Origin: Lingula anatina
Taxonomy: Eukaryota; Brachiopoda; Lingulata; Lingulida; Lingulidae
DNA: 64,000 nt
Direction: 5' to 3'
Assembly: GCF_001039355.2 (NCBI RefSeq)
Contig: NW_019775025.1
Span: 220,081 to 284,080 of the forward strand
The notes under the pieces were generated by a model. That model did not search any database, was not told the DNA's origin, and saw nothing but the letters and a program-made list of their open reading frames with translations. This document shows positions 23,701 through 33,037 of the stretch, piece after piece; the first letter of the stretch is position 1; each line of letters opens with the position of its first letter. The translations under genes and the position numbers were made by a program.

Positions 23701-26414
23701 TAATGGTTACTGAGGCCCAGTGCTAAGAGATGGCTTGCGGCTAATAATGTAAGGATAAAATGTTCAACATCAACAATCATGGTTTTAGTTGTGGTATACC
23801 AATATTAGTTCCAATATTAAAATATTCACTACAGGTACACCAAATACTTAAAACCACGCTCCTCTCCTTACCATTATATAATACCAATACAATCCAGTTA
23901 AGAGCAGTATTGCCAGACCCTCCATCCCACAGTTCTATGAATTCCTTGTCATCTGAGCCAGGGGAGTCTGCGTTGATTTCATTGATCAAAACTGTGGGCC
24001 TGTCGCAGTTGTTTGGAGCCCCTAAGAGAAAACATAAAAAAGTCTTCATATTTACATATTATCTTCTAATATCAAATTCATTATTTCATATCTTTCATCA
24101 TTGATATCTGAGGAAATGACTGCCTAAGCTTTCTTCTTGATTTAAATGCACTTAGAGCAGAGATGACATACCTACCTACTACTATTTTAGCCAAAAATTA
24201 AAGGCAGCAAATCTGTCAAAAATATTTTGTTACCTAGCTCTACCCTTTAAAAAAGATTTTGTGCCTCCCTTGAAAATTCCAGACCTACATTTAAACTATT
24301 AACTTAAATTCTACAGTGACCAAACATTATTCATGACAGATAAAGTCTGGCCTAATAGATCCTTTTTTACCTTACCTGGTGTTGGAATGGTCACGCTAAA
24401 AGCCATCATGTCACCAATGCTATGGGGAGAGCAGCGAGAGATGGACTCATCATGGTGAAGGTTTTGATCATTCTCATATATTTGCTTCTGCCCAGTGGCA
24501 AAAATGTCCAAGAGACTTATTGAACTATTCACAGAGGTAGAGATATTGCCGTATACAATAAAATCTACCACACTCCCATTACTGAAAGCCTGTGTTTGGT
24601 CCTTCACAAAACCTGAGGCATTTAATTTGTACAACACCAAAGCATTTAGGCCATCACTTCTTAAGATATTGTCTGGTTGAGATAGGTCAGCACCTTGGAC
24701 GTTTGAATTTCCTATTAAGAAGAAACCTTTTGCATTGACCCTGAAAATTCAAAGATATAAATGTACCTGACTAAAAATATCACTCCAAGTAAAAATGAAA
24801 TGAATAATACTTTTCTTTCTAAAAGTATGTTCAGTTCAAATGTATACCACCTAAATGGTAATTCCACCGTAATTTCCTTTCGGTCATATCAAATCTACAA
24901 TTACAATTTTAATCTCTTTACATCAAATGTATCTTTTAAATATAATAAACAATAAAAAAAATACAGTACGTTTTCAAATATGATAACAATAATGTGCAAA
25001 TATTAACTGCCATCCCATCTCAACTGTCTTGAACAAATGTGGTAAACTAAAAGGAACAAAAATAAGTTATGGAAGATTTTGAAATGGTTAGGAATGTGGA
25101 ATATCTTAAATTTCAAAAATTAAATCATCTTTTTGCTTCATACTTCTGTCCTGTCAAGTCCAGGACGTATGAAGCCTTGTTTGCATTCTGGCCACTGTAT
25201 GCTACTAGAGTCAGTCCATCCAGGGAGGTGCTGGAGTTTCCGATCAGTTCTATGTAAACCATCTTATTGGCATCTGGAGAATCTGTATTCAATTCATTTA
25301 TCCTCACATCTGAAATAAAACATTAACAAAGCTTAGTCCATTTCACAGCGAAAGCCTGAGAAGTATGCATTTTTTTAATATCATAAGAATTATATCCTGA
25401 GAATTTCGGTAACATGGGCGTGTGGAAAAGGAAAAGCGACTTTACACAGTCATCATCATGCACAAAGCTTAAGTCAAGAGCTTGTATCGACTTATTGTTT
25501 GTCAAATATGGTCCCTCCAGCATTTACACATGATTCTTGACATTGGGTTAAAAAACCAGACAGCAAGTTTAAAGTAAGAAGTATTCAAAAGTATACTGTT
25601 TGTCTTTAAAGAACAATTGACAAAAACATTTCTGAACTGTGTTACATTTGAGTGGACATAAGTGAAATCCTTTGAGGAGTTATTTAAAAAACTGAGGATG
25701 ACTACTTTAATTTAATAAAATATGACTTAAAGAAAAGCAACAAAATATGAGCATACTAGGGACCCCAGCAGGGACAGGTCCTGAAGCTGGAGGTACCCTG
25801 GGCGCCAAGCTACAGTTGTTGATGGCTTTGGGTGTTGGCTGTGACAGGACATAACTGACTGCCCCAGGGGATGCCTTGTGGTCACACCTACTAATAGACA
25901 TCTCCCCTGCTGAGGTAACATTCTCCACTACCTGTGAAACATAAATGTTTTTTTTCCCTTTACAAATACAAAGTACAGTTAATATTATACATGTCAAACA
26001 GAAAGATTACAGAACAATCCACAAAGTCAACATAAACAAAGTTAATTTTATTTTAAAAATATATTAGGGCAAAGGAATTAAATTATCTTCATTTTTAAAA
26101 TGTTGATTTCAGCAAATTAAGTAAGAATTTTTTTTTGAAAAAATCTTACAAATTGCTTTTGTTTACCAATAAGTCTCAAGAGAGTACATGAACAGAATAC
26201 AGTTATGTTAACAAGCTCTAGCCCCATTAAAAAAAAGATTTCTCACCATGCTTCTCCCAGGAGTCAGTGTATTTAGCAGTTGTTGTATGTTGGCATTTAA
26301 AGCTCCTCTGCCATACACAATAGCATCCATCAAACCTTCACTGCTCACTTGTGTTCCATTTACAAAATCATACAGATCTCTTTTATAGTACAAAGCCACT
26401 GCTCCTTGCACATT
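17604..26414 (-). CDS. Transmembrane protein with repeated lamin-tail domains, N-terminus missing
   Basis: Exons in order: 26414-26247, 25931-25757, 25309-25144, 24740-24376, 24021-23872, 23540-23368, 23158-23003, 22611-22386, 21852-21668, 21475-21276, 20945-20689, 20283-20077, 19939-19834, then one of two last exons (19211-19151 or 17715-17604). All join in phase (864 or 881 residues without the missing start). Four lamin-tail-like units recur: INELN/INEIN/INEVN followed by an acidic-Pro box and E(F/Y)IEL, then a G(F/L)F(L/I)(I/V)G strand, NGxxAxxLY, and G(L/V)(I/M)DAIVYG. Each is followed by a DxSISRC box and a TPTP/TPSP linker. A Cys-containing region (NTCPKI, CNCGF, ESCIDNKCY) precedes a single TM helix (GLGCAAALIVVIIVTVICI) and a stop-transfer KKRR. 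The repeats should be extracellular, which is unusual because lamin-tail domains are best known from nuclear lamins. Function is unknown; it is receptor- or adhesion-like by architecture only. Confidence 0.85.
19151..19211 (-). CDS. Alternative last exon 1 of the lamin-tail TM gene (short acidic tail)
   Basis: After a GTGTAG acceptor this exon completes the split Leu codon and encodes IYQMSRLDKHEDEDGLIDD, then TAA. It is the proximal choice after the TM exon. It shares the pattern QM(S/A)R(L/F)D with the distal last exon, which suggests an exon duplication. The tail is short and acidic and lacks a tyrosine sorting motif of the NPxY type. Confidence 0.75.
21909..22580. repeat. Exact 335-bp duplication around a single N (assembly artefact)
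   Basis: Bases 21909-22243 and 22246-22580 are identical over 335 bp with an N at 22244 between them. The segment holds most of one lamin-tail exon. The left copy of the exon (22049-22243) is cut off at the N and lacks its acceptor, while the right copy (22386-22611) is complete and splices in frame. An unmerged contig overlap explains this best. Confidence 0.9.
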
Positions 26415-26566
26415 CTGAAATTTTATATTTATTTAATGGGTAATTGAAATGGATTGATCTTTGGAAATGAACATATACATACTGTTGTGATTGATTTTTA
26501 AAAAGTTTAATTACATTTTAATTGCATCTGTTGCGTAGGTGCACAGTGTGACAGATTCCTATTAAT

Positions 26567-26567
26567 N
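26567..26567. other. Single-N assembly join inside a repeat array
   Basis: The contig on the right begins within the 27-bp repeat array. The minus-strand lamin-tail gene loses its N-terminal exons here, while a plus-strand coding exon begins. The two sides may not be true neighbours or may be in the wrong relative orientation. Confidence 0.7.
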
Positions 26568-27454
26568 CAGCCTACCTGGTCAGACACAGCCTGGTAGCCT
26601 ACCTGGACAGGCACAAACTGGCAGCCTACCTGGTCAGACACAGCCTGGCAGCCTACCTGGACAGGCACAAACCGGCAGCCTACCGGGACAGACACAGGCT
26701 GCCAGCCTTCCAGGACAGACACAGATGGGCAGCCTACCAGGACAGGCACAAACCGGCAGCCTACCGGGACAGACACAGACTGAAAGCCTACCGGGACAGA
26801 CACAGGCTGCCAGCCTTCCAGGACAGACACAGATGGGCAAACTACCAGGACAGACACAGACTGGCAGCTTACCTGGACAGACACAAACTGGCAGCCTACC
26901 TGGACAGGCACAGACTGGCAGCTTACCAGGACAGACACATGAAAGCCTACCGGGACAGACACAGGCTGCCAGCCTTCCAGGACAGACACAGATGGGCAGC
27001 CTACCAGGACAGACACAAACTGGCAACCTACCTGGACAGACACAGACTGGCGAACTACCTGAACAGACACAAACTGGCAGCCTACCTGGACAGACGGAGA
27101 CTGGCAAAATACCTGAACAGACACAGTCTGGCAGCCTTCCTGGACAGACAAAAGAAGGCAGTTTGCCCTCAAAACAAGAAGGTGACGCACCCAAACAACC
27201 ACAGGCTACCAATGTACTGACAAATCAAGCCAGTGGGTTACCAGCACAGCAACCGGCCAGTGCTCTACCAACACAGTCACAGACAGGTGAAAATCAGGGA
27301 CAGTTGAGCAAGCAATCATCACAGGTTCCTGCTTCTTTGTCTTCTACATCCCCAAGTGCAACAGGTGCTGGCGTTACTGTGTCAGTCACTACATTGGGAG
27401 TGTCTGTGAAAGATTTAATTAGCTCCACTGCAACCAGCTTTTGGGCCTCTACTG
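26568..27454 (+). CDS. Mucin-like exon with 22 nine-residue SLPGQTQTG repeats
   Basis: From the single N at 26567 one plus-strand frame runs open through 22 copies of a 27-bp unit encoding (S/K/N)LPGQ(T/A)Q(T/P/M/A)G. It continues into a Ser/Thr/Pro/Gln-rich segment (KQPQATNVLTNQ, LPAQQPAS, SSTSPSATG) and ends at a strong donor, ACTG followed by GTAAGT. Within the repeats the changes fall mainly at third positions of this frame (CCA/CCG/CCT for Pro, CAA/CAG for Gln), which supports the plus frame although other frames are also open. Unit variants ending in AA then MG recur three times, a higher-order pattern. The exon start is lost in the assembly join and no further exons were recognised. 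The composition suggests a secreted or cell-surface mucin-like or matrix protein; no family is identified. Confidence 0.6.
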
Positions 27455-27552
27455 GTAAGTTAAGTTTGCTTTGGAAAACATTTTTTTTTATTTCAAAACA
27501 AAAAATACAAAACACTCTCACATCCATATATACATACAAGCTCTAATGGTAC

Positions 27553-30500
27553 TTAACTGTTAAATTTCCTATCCACAAAATCACTTCCTAATTTTTTCCA
27601 TTTTTTAATAAAACCATCATTATCCATATTTTTGCTATAAGTAAAGTAGTCACTTTCCATATATTGATTAATATAACTTTTTACTTTCAAGAAATCTGGG
27701 ACACTTTTGGTCATTTTCTGGCAATATATAAATTTCTTAACCAGACAAATAATTAAATTTACCAAACTTTGTTTTTTTCCAAATATAATGTCAATTAAGT
27801 TTAATCTTTCTTTTATATTTAAATCATTTTCTAACCATTCTCTTACTTGTTCCCAGATTTCTGAAATTCTACCGCATTCCCAAAACAAATGAACAAAAGT
27901 TTCCTCCTCTTTTATACAAAATACACATAAATTTGATTCTACTACATTTATCCGAAATAAAAAAGAATTTGTTCCTAAGATTCTATGGACCAGTCGATAT
28001 TGAAACCATCTAAGGCTCATATCATCCAACTTCTTAATCGAGTTATTCTTTTCCATCCACCATTTTTCATCGTGGTACACATTCAACTCACTTTCCCATT
28101 TTATTTCACTTTTTGGTCTAAAATACAAGCTAGTAACAAAGGTATCATATATAGGTCTTACTCCCTTTTGGTTTCTCATCAGAACTTCTAGAAATTTTGG
28201 TCTAAAGGGAATATTCATATATATATCAATGTTTTTCTTATTTCTAATCATTTTCTCGATGCACTGTACGATACCATAAAACATTGTGAATGGTGGATAG
28301 AAATTAAATTTACTACAAAAATTGGCATAATTTAAACAGTTATTATTTTCATCTACAAAATCAAATACACGAACTATTCCTTTCTCATGCCACTTCTTGT
28401 AATAAATTGTTTTACTATTGATTTTAATCATGTTATTAAACCATACCGCTTGATAAAACTCTAAATCAGTCTTATCAATTATTTGTCTAAACTGATAGAA
28501 TGCTTGAAATACATCTTTCCAAAATCTATTGGTGGTTTTCTTTTCAATGTGCTTTATATATTCCTGTCCAAAATTCACAAGATCCATAAAATTGTATGAT
28601 AATGTATCTAACAACAATTGATGCCATGATGTTATACTAATACAGCCCATCATTCTTCTCAACCACGAAATTTTCAAGCTATCAATAAACCATTTGACTG
28701 AAATCATACGTAATCCACCATGCTGGTAATTTTGAATTAATGTTTTTCTTGCTATTCTATCCTTCTTATTGTTCCATATGAAATTAAAAAATGCACTTTC
28801 TAAATCCTTTATATGTTCTTCACTCAAATTAGGTAGGCTTATAAACAGATGTGTTAATTTAGACAGCATTATTGATTTTACTACAGTAATTTTTCCTGTA
28901 ACACTTAATAGTCGCCTTGACCAGGACTTTATCAATTTTTTAATATCCTTTACCTTGTTTTCAAAATTTAATTCAACCATGTTAACCAAGTCTACAGTAA
29001 AAATAATTCCAAGAAAAGTAAACGGTTCTTGGGACCATTTGATTCCATAGTTCGCATTAAAATTTCTCACCGTAAACCTCAATGGTCCAATTTTAATACA
29101 GCATGTTTTTTGATAATTTGGTTTTAAACCGGAAAACTTAGCAAATTGGTCTATTAGTGAAAGTGAGTTTTTTAATGACTTTTCTGTTCCATCCAATAAT
29201 ATTGCAGTATCATCCGCATACTGCATTATCTTATATTCTTTATTTTTAATTTTAATGCCCTTGACTGTTCTACTTTTTCTAAACATAGCACCCATTATCT
29301 CTACGCATAGCAAGAATAAGTATGGCGAGATCGGATCCCCCTGTCTGCACCCACGATATATTTTAAAAAAAGATGAGGCATTGCCACCCTGAATCACACA
29401 TAGCTTAAAATTAGTAAAAAATATATCAATCCACTTCTTTATATTTTCCCCAAAGTTGAAAAAACTTAAGACCTTTCTAATAAAATTCCAAGATATTGAA
29501 TCATATGCTTTCTCAAAATCGACCATTAAAACTAGGCCTGGTACGCTATTTTCATTGCAAACATGTATGATATCATATAAAAGTCTTGTGTTCTCACCCA
29601 AATATCTACCTTCCATAAAACCCTTTTGATTTTCGTGTATTAATTTAGGGAGAAACGGTTTGATTCTGTTAGCAATTATTCTAGATAAAATTTTGTAAGT
29701 AACGTTTAATAGACAGATCGGTCTCCAATTTTTTAAAAATTCCCTTGGTTTGTCTCCCTTGGGTAATATTGATATAACACCAAATTTTTGCATTGGGGAA
29801 AGTTCACCTTTTTTAAAGGTCTCAATAAATGATCGATGCAGAAAATCGCCAATGTCAACCCAGAAAAATTTAAAAAATTCAGGAGAAAAGCCATCACATC
29901 CAGGGGCTGAATCATTTTTACATTCTTTTAGAGACCGTAACACCTCATTTTTAGCAATGTTATCCTCTAATTTTGATGACTCAAAATTTGATAATTTTTG
30001 AATTTCTAATCCCTCCATTAATTCATCAATCCCAGCATTCTCCAAACACTGGTCTTGATTGCTATATAAGGATTCATAAAAACGTTTAATTTCGTTTAGA
30101 ATTTCTTTTTGGTCCGTAATTACAACTCCATTATCATCAATCAGTTTTGTGATAGTTTTATTTATATAGTTCCTCTTTTCCAGGTTAAGAAAATATTTCG
30201 TCGGTTTTTCACCTTGTTCTACCCATCTTGCTCGACACCTTATCAGTAACCCTTTCATTTCAAGCTCCCTTATATTTTTTAGTTGTGTATTAAGCTCTGT
30301 TAATTGTTTTATTCCATTTACATCATTGTTACTGTTAATATCTTCTTGCAATACTTTTATTTGATGTTCAATATTAGCCTTCTGCTTTTTCCTCTGTTTA
30401 TTCTTCCATGAACTATGTGATATTGTTATACCTCTAATTTTCATCAGCATAATTTCAAAAAATAAATCATCATCAATATTTAATTGTAATAGTTCATTCG

Positions 30501-31368
30501 GAATAGTCACGATACTATCACGCACCACTGGCGTGGGGACATATTCCATTTTTGTTTGCAAAATACAATCTTTTACTTTTTTCACATATTCGTGGTCTTT
30601 TAATAAAGAATTATTAAATTTCCAAAATCCCCTCCCCTTTTCAAAATTAGACATTACTATTTCTAATTCAATATAGGAATGATCTGTGCGATAACCGGGA
30701 ACAATTTTAACGTCGCGAACTATTGACATTAACTCTTGTGATACCAGGAAAAAGTCTAACCGTGCTTGTTTTACTGGATTTGTTCTTCTCCATGTATACA
30801 GTTTTTTATCAGGGTTTTTTATTCTCCACGGGTCAACCAAATTAAAACTATTTTTCATCTCTTCTACAACTTTGTGACTATTTTTGTTGTTTTGTGTTAC
30901 ATAATTGCAACAGTCTAATTCAAAATTTTGGACCAAATTCCAATCTCCACACATAACCAGGAACTCCGATTCATGTTCTTCGCATATTTTATGAATATTC
31001 TTATAAAATTCTGGTGAATCTTTATTTGGGCCATAAATATTAATAAGTGTTATTAAAATTGTTTTTTCAATTTTCAGTTCTATTACCAATAAATTACCAT
31101 TGTCATCTTTTTTAACTCCGTTTATACTATACTCAAAATTATTATTAAATAGGTTTGTTACCCCACGGGAGTCAGTTTTACCAGCAGTCATCAAGTGTTC
31201 TAGACCCCATTGTGCATGTATTATCTTATCATCAGACTCTACCAAATGAGTATCTTGTAGACAGTAGATTGAAGCCTTCTTTTCTCTTAAAAACCTAAAA
31301 ACATCTTTACGCTTAATATTTTCCCTCAATCCTCTACAGTTCAATGATGCAATCTTAATTGTAGTCAT
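27553..31368 (-). CDS. LINE ORF2: AP endonuclease, reverse transcriptase, zinc knuckle
   Basis: This is an uninterrupted 1271-residue polyprotein of a Tx1/L1-type LINE, needed for target-primed reverse transcription. The N-terminal ~235 residues form an apurinic-like endonuclease (SLNCRG, YCLQDTHL, NIYGPN, CGDWN, RLDFFLVS, TDHSYIE). The reverse transcriptase follows, with NWRPICLLNVTYKILSRIIA, QKGFMEGR, VDFEKAYDSISW, GCRQGDPISPYLF and the catalytic QYADD at about residues 716-720 (codons at 29209-29223). Near the C-terminus a CxxC...HxxxxxC knuckle (CVFC, HLFWEC) is present. The start ATG is at 31368. All catalytic motifs look intact. Confidence 0.92.
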   Translation of the reverse strand: MTTIKIASLNCRGLRENIKRKDVFRFLREKKASIYCLQDTHLVESDDKIIHAQWGLEHLMTAGKTDSRGVTNLFNNNFEYSINGVKKDDNGNLLVIELKIEKTILITLINIYGPNKDSPEFYKNIHKICEEHESEFLVMCGDWNLVQNFELDCCNYVTQNNKNSHKVVEEMKNSFNLVDPWRIKNPDKKLYTWRRTNPVKQARLDFFLVSQELMSIVRDVKIVPGYRTDHSYIELEIVMSNFEKGRGFWKFNNSLLKDHEYVKKVKDCILQTKMEYVPTPVVRDSIVTIPNELLQLNIDDDLFFEIMLMKIRGITISHSSWKNKQRKKQKANIEHQIKVLQEDINSNNDVNGIKQLTELNTQLKNIRELEMKGLLIRCRARWVEQGEKPTKYFLNLEKRNYINKTITKLIDDNGVVITDQKEILNEIKRFYESLYSNQDQCLENAGIDELMEGLEIQKLSNFESSKLEDNIAKNEVLRSLKECKNDSAPGCDGFSPEFFKFFWVDIGDFLHRSFIETFKKGELSPMQKFGVISILPKGDKPREFLKNWRPICLLNVTYKILSRIIANRIKPFLPKLIHENQKGFMEGRYLGENTRLLYDIIHVCNENSVPGLVLMVDFEKAYDSISWNFIRKVLSFFNFGENIKKWIDIFFTNFKLCVIQGGNASSFFKIYRGCRQGDPISPYLFLLCVEIMGAMFRKSRTVKGIKIKNKEYKIMQYADDTAILLDGTEKSLKNSLSLIDQFAKFSGLKPNYQKTCCIKIGPLRFTVRNFNANYGIKWSQEPFTFLGIIFTVDLVNMVELNFENKVKDIKKLIKSWSRRLLSVTGKITVVKSIMLSKLTHLFISLPNLSEEHIKDLESAFFNFIWNNKKDRIARKTLIQNYQHGGLRMISVKWFIDSLKISWLRRMMGCISITSWHQLLLDTLSYNFMDLVNFGQEYIKHIEKKTTNRFWKDVFQAFYQFRQIIDKTDLEFYQAVWFNNMIKINSKTIYYKKWHEKGIVRVFDFVDENNNCLNYANFCSKFNFYPPFTMFYGIVQCIEKMIRNKKNIDIYMNIPFRPKFLEVLMRNQKGVRPIYDTFVTSLYFRPKSEIKWESELNVYHDEKWWMEKNNSIKKLDDMSLRWFQYRLVHRILGTNSFLFRINVVESNLCVFCIKEEETFVHLFWECGRISEIWEQVREWLENDLNIKERLNLIDIIFGKKQSLVNLIICLVKKFIYCQKMTKSVPDFLKVKSYINQYMESDYFTYSKNMDNDGFIKKWKKLGSDFVDRKFNS

Positions 31369-32044
31369 TTACGTTAATCTGTTCTGCATATATATAAATA
31401 TATATATATATACACTGTATATAGCTATTTATACTTATACAGGTATACTTATTAAAAATATGGATATCTTATATCTAACAAAATTACTAGAACAGTTGCA
31501 GTACCTGGTCTCATTATGTCCAAACAGTCGGACATACCTACAACAATATGAAACATTCACACAAAATAACACACACCCAATATACATGGACAGGACACAC
31601 ATCACGCACAATGTATACAGCACACACACCCACAAATACACGGTCTCGGTCAAATAGGACTGGGTCTAAGACAATGTTGCTCTAATATTCACACTAAATT
31701 AATGTGCTTGCTTAATAATGATGCATCAGATCGTTACCTCATGCTGGTAGGCTTTAAGCTTCACAGTATGGATATATATGACACCTACCTTGTGTACTAA
31801 ATTACAATACTAAAAGTGCACTATAACAATCCCTGCAATTAAATCAAACATCATTCCCTACTGTTCACTGGAATTGTGGTACAGACAATATCACTACCAG
31901 AAGACCTAGAAAGTAAGCAAATAAAAACTATAACAAGTAATATCTAGTTTTGTATGCTGCAGTACCATAATCATAATGATTGCTTTTGGACAACCATAAA
32001 GTGTTCATTCGCTACCCACTACATGACCAGATTATTCAGTAGCG

Positions 32045-33037
32045 TCACTTTCTTTTTATTTTTTCTTCTAGTCTATCTCCTATTTCAAATTTCAATCTTT
32101 CTCCACCACCATTCTTCAACGTTGCATACACATTACAGTTATAATACCATGACCTTTCAACTTCCTCGAACTGTTTCAGCTTATTTATAAGCATCAGATT
32201 TTGTTTTGTGATGTCATCATGTAGTCTTATACCCGACTTAATTTCACGCTTCTTTCGCATAATCTGTCGCTTGACCTCTGAGTTACCGAATTTCACGATC
32301 ACTGGCCTTATCGCCCCTGGTCTTCCTGGCAACCGGTGTATCCCGAGAATATCCCTGTCATTAATCTCTACTTTCATCTCTAATTTCACCATTTGTTGGA
32401 AATCATATCTAAGGTTTTCCTTTTCTTTCTCCTTCATTTCTGTTACTCTAATGTTACATTTCCTTGAGTATTGTTCATTGTGGTTTGCTAGCCTCATTGC
32501 TTGCTTGAGACTAACATCATTCTTTCCTACCTTTTCTTCTAGCTGTTTCAGTTGCCTGTCTTTCTCTCTCAGCTTTTCTTTTAAATTGTCATTGTCCATC
32601 ATGAGACTGTCAACATAGTCTTGAAGCTTACCTGTTCGATCAAGGTTCTCAGCTGCAACTTTTTCATAAGTTTCAATTATTCGGTCATACTTTTTATTGA
32701 ACTCATTTTTTATTTTGTCAATTTTCATCTCAACCTTTGCTTCTGATTCCTGCAATAGCTTTTTAAATTCCTCTCTAGTGCTCTGAACAATACCGTCAAT
32801 GATACTAGAGACCATTTCTGATAGGTCTTGCTTTTTTATTGTGTCTTTGATTTCATTTTTAATTTCAGAAAGCTCACTTTTCAGGTCATCCATTAAAAGT
32901 CTATTTTCTTCAGTACTAGAGTTTGCAACTTCACAGTGAGGTCTTTTACCTGCTTGGAAATCAAAGCTGTCCTTTTGTTTACCACCCTGTGCGGGCTTGC
33001 CTTGAAATGCTTTCACAGCACCTGGTCTTGATGACAT
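32045..33037 (-). CDS. LINE ORF1: coiled-coil RNA-binding protein
   Basis: This 330-residue protein starts at the ATG at 33037 (MSSRPGAVKAFQ). Residues ~45-190 are rich in Lys/Glu heptads (SELSEIKNEIKDTIKK, LKEKLREKDRQLKQLEEKV), predicting a long coiled coil. The C-terminal part (YSRKCNIRV, ILGIHRLPGR, RPVIVKF, KSGIRLHDDIT) resembles the RRM-like/C-terminal nucleic-acid-binding part of L1-type ORF1 proteins. It would trimerise and coat the LINE RNA. The upstream region 33038-33600 may be the 5' UTR. Confidence 0.8.
   Translation of the reverse strand: MSSRPGAVKAFQGKPAQGGKQKDSFDFQAGKRPHCEVANSSTEENRLLMDDLKSELSEIKNEIKDTIKKQDLSEMVSSIIDGIVQSTREEFKKLLQESEAKVEMKIDKIKNEFNKKYDRIIETYEKVAAENLDRTGKLQDYVDSLMMDNDNLKEKLREKDRQLKQLEEKVGKNDVSLKQAMRLANHNEQYSRKCNIRVTEMKEKEKENLRYDFQQMVKLEMKVEINDRDILGIHRLPGRPGAIRPVIVKFGNSEVKRQIMRKKREIKSGIRLHDDITKQNLMLINKLKQFEEVERSWYYNCNVYATLKNGGGERLKFEIGDRLEEKIKRK

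Larger units (their letters stand above)
27481..33037 (-). mobile_element. Full-length-looking Tx1/L1-like LINE
   Basis: This is a two-ORF non-LTR retrotransposon: ORF1 (32045-33037), a ~676-bp AT-rich inter-ORF spacer with TA microsatellites, ORF2 (27553-31368), then a ~60-nt 3' UTR with AATAAA running into an A-tract at 27481-27490. The 3' end lies 27 bp beyond the donor of the plus-strand repeat exon, so the insertion sits at the very start of that intron in the opposite orientation. The 5' end to the right of 33037 is not defined and no clear target-site duplication was found. Both ORFs are uninterrupted, indicating a young copy. Confidence 0.85.

Noticed and set aside
26507-27212. Minus-strand Cys-rich or Val-rich repeat frames over the 27-bp coding array
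   Set aside because: Third-position changes follow the plus frame, and only the plus frame continues into a non-repetitive Ser/Thr/Pro/Gln region with a consensus donor.
28769-29050. Plus-strand frames inside the LINE ORF2
   Set aside because: Shadows of the 1271-residue minus-strand polyprotein.
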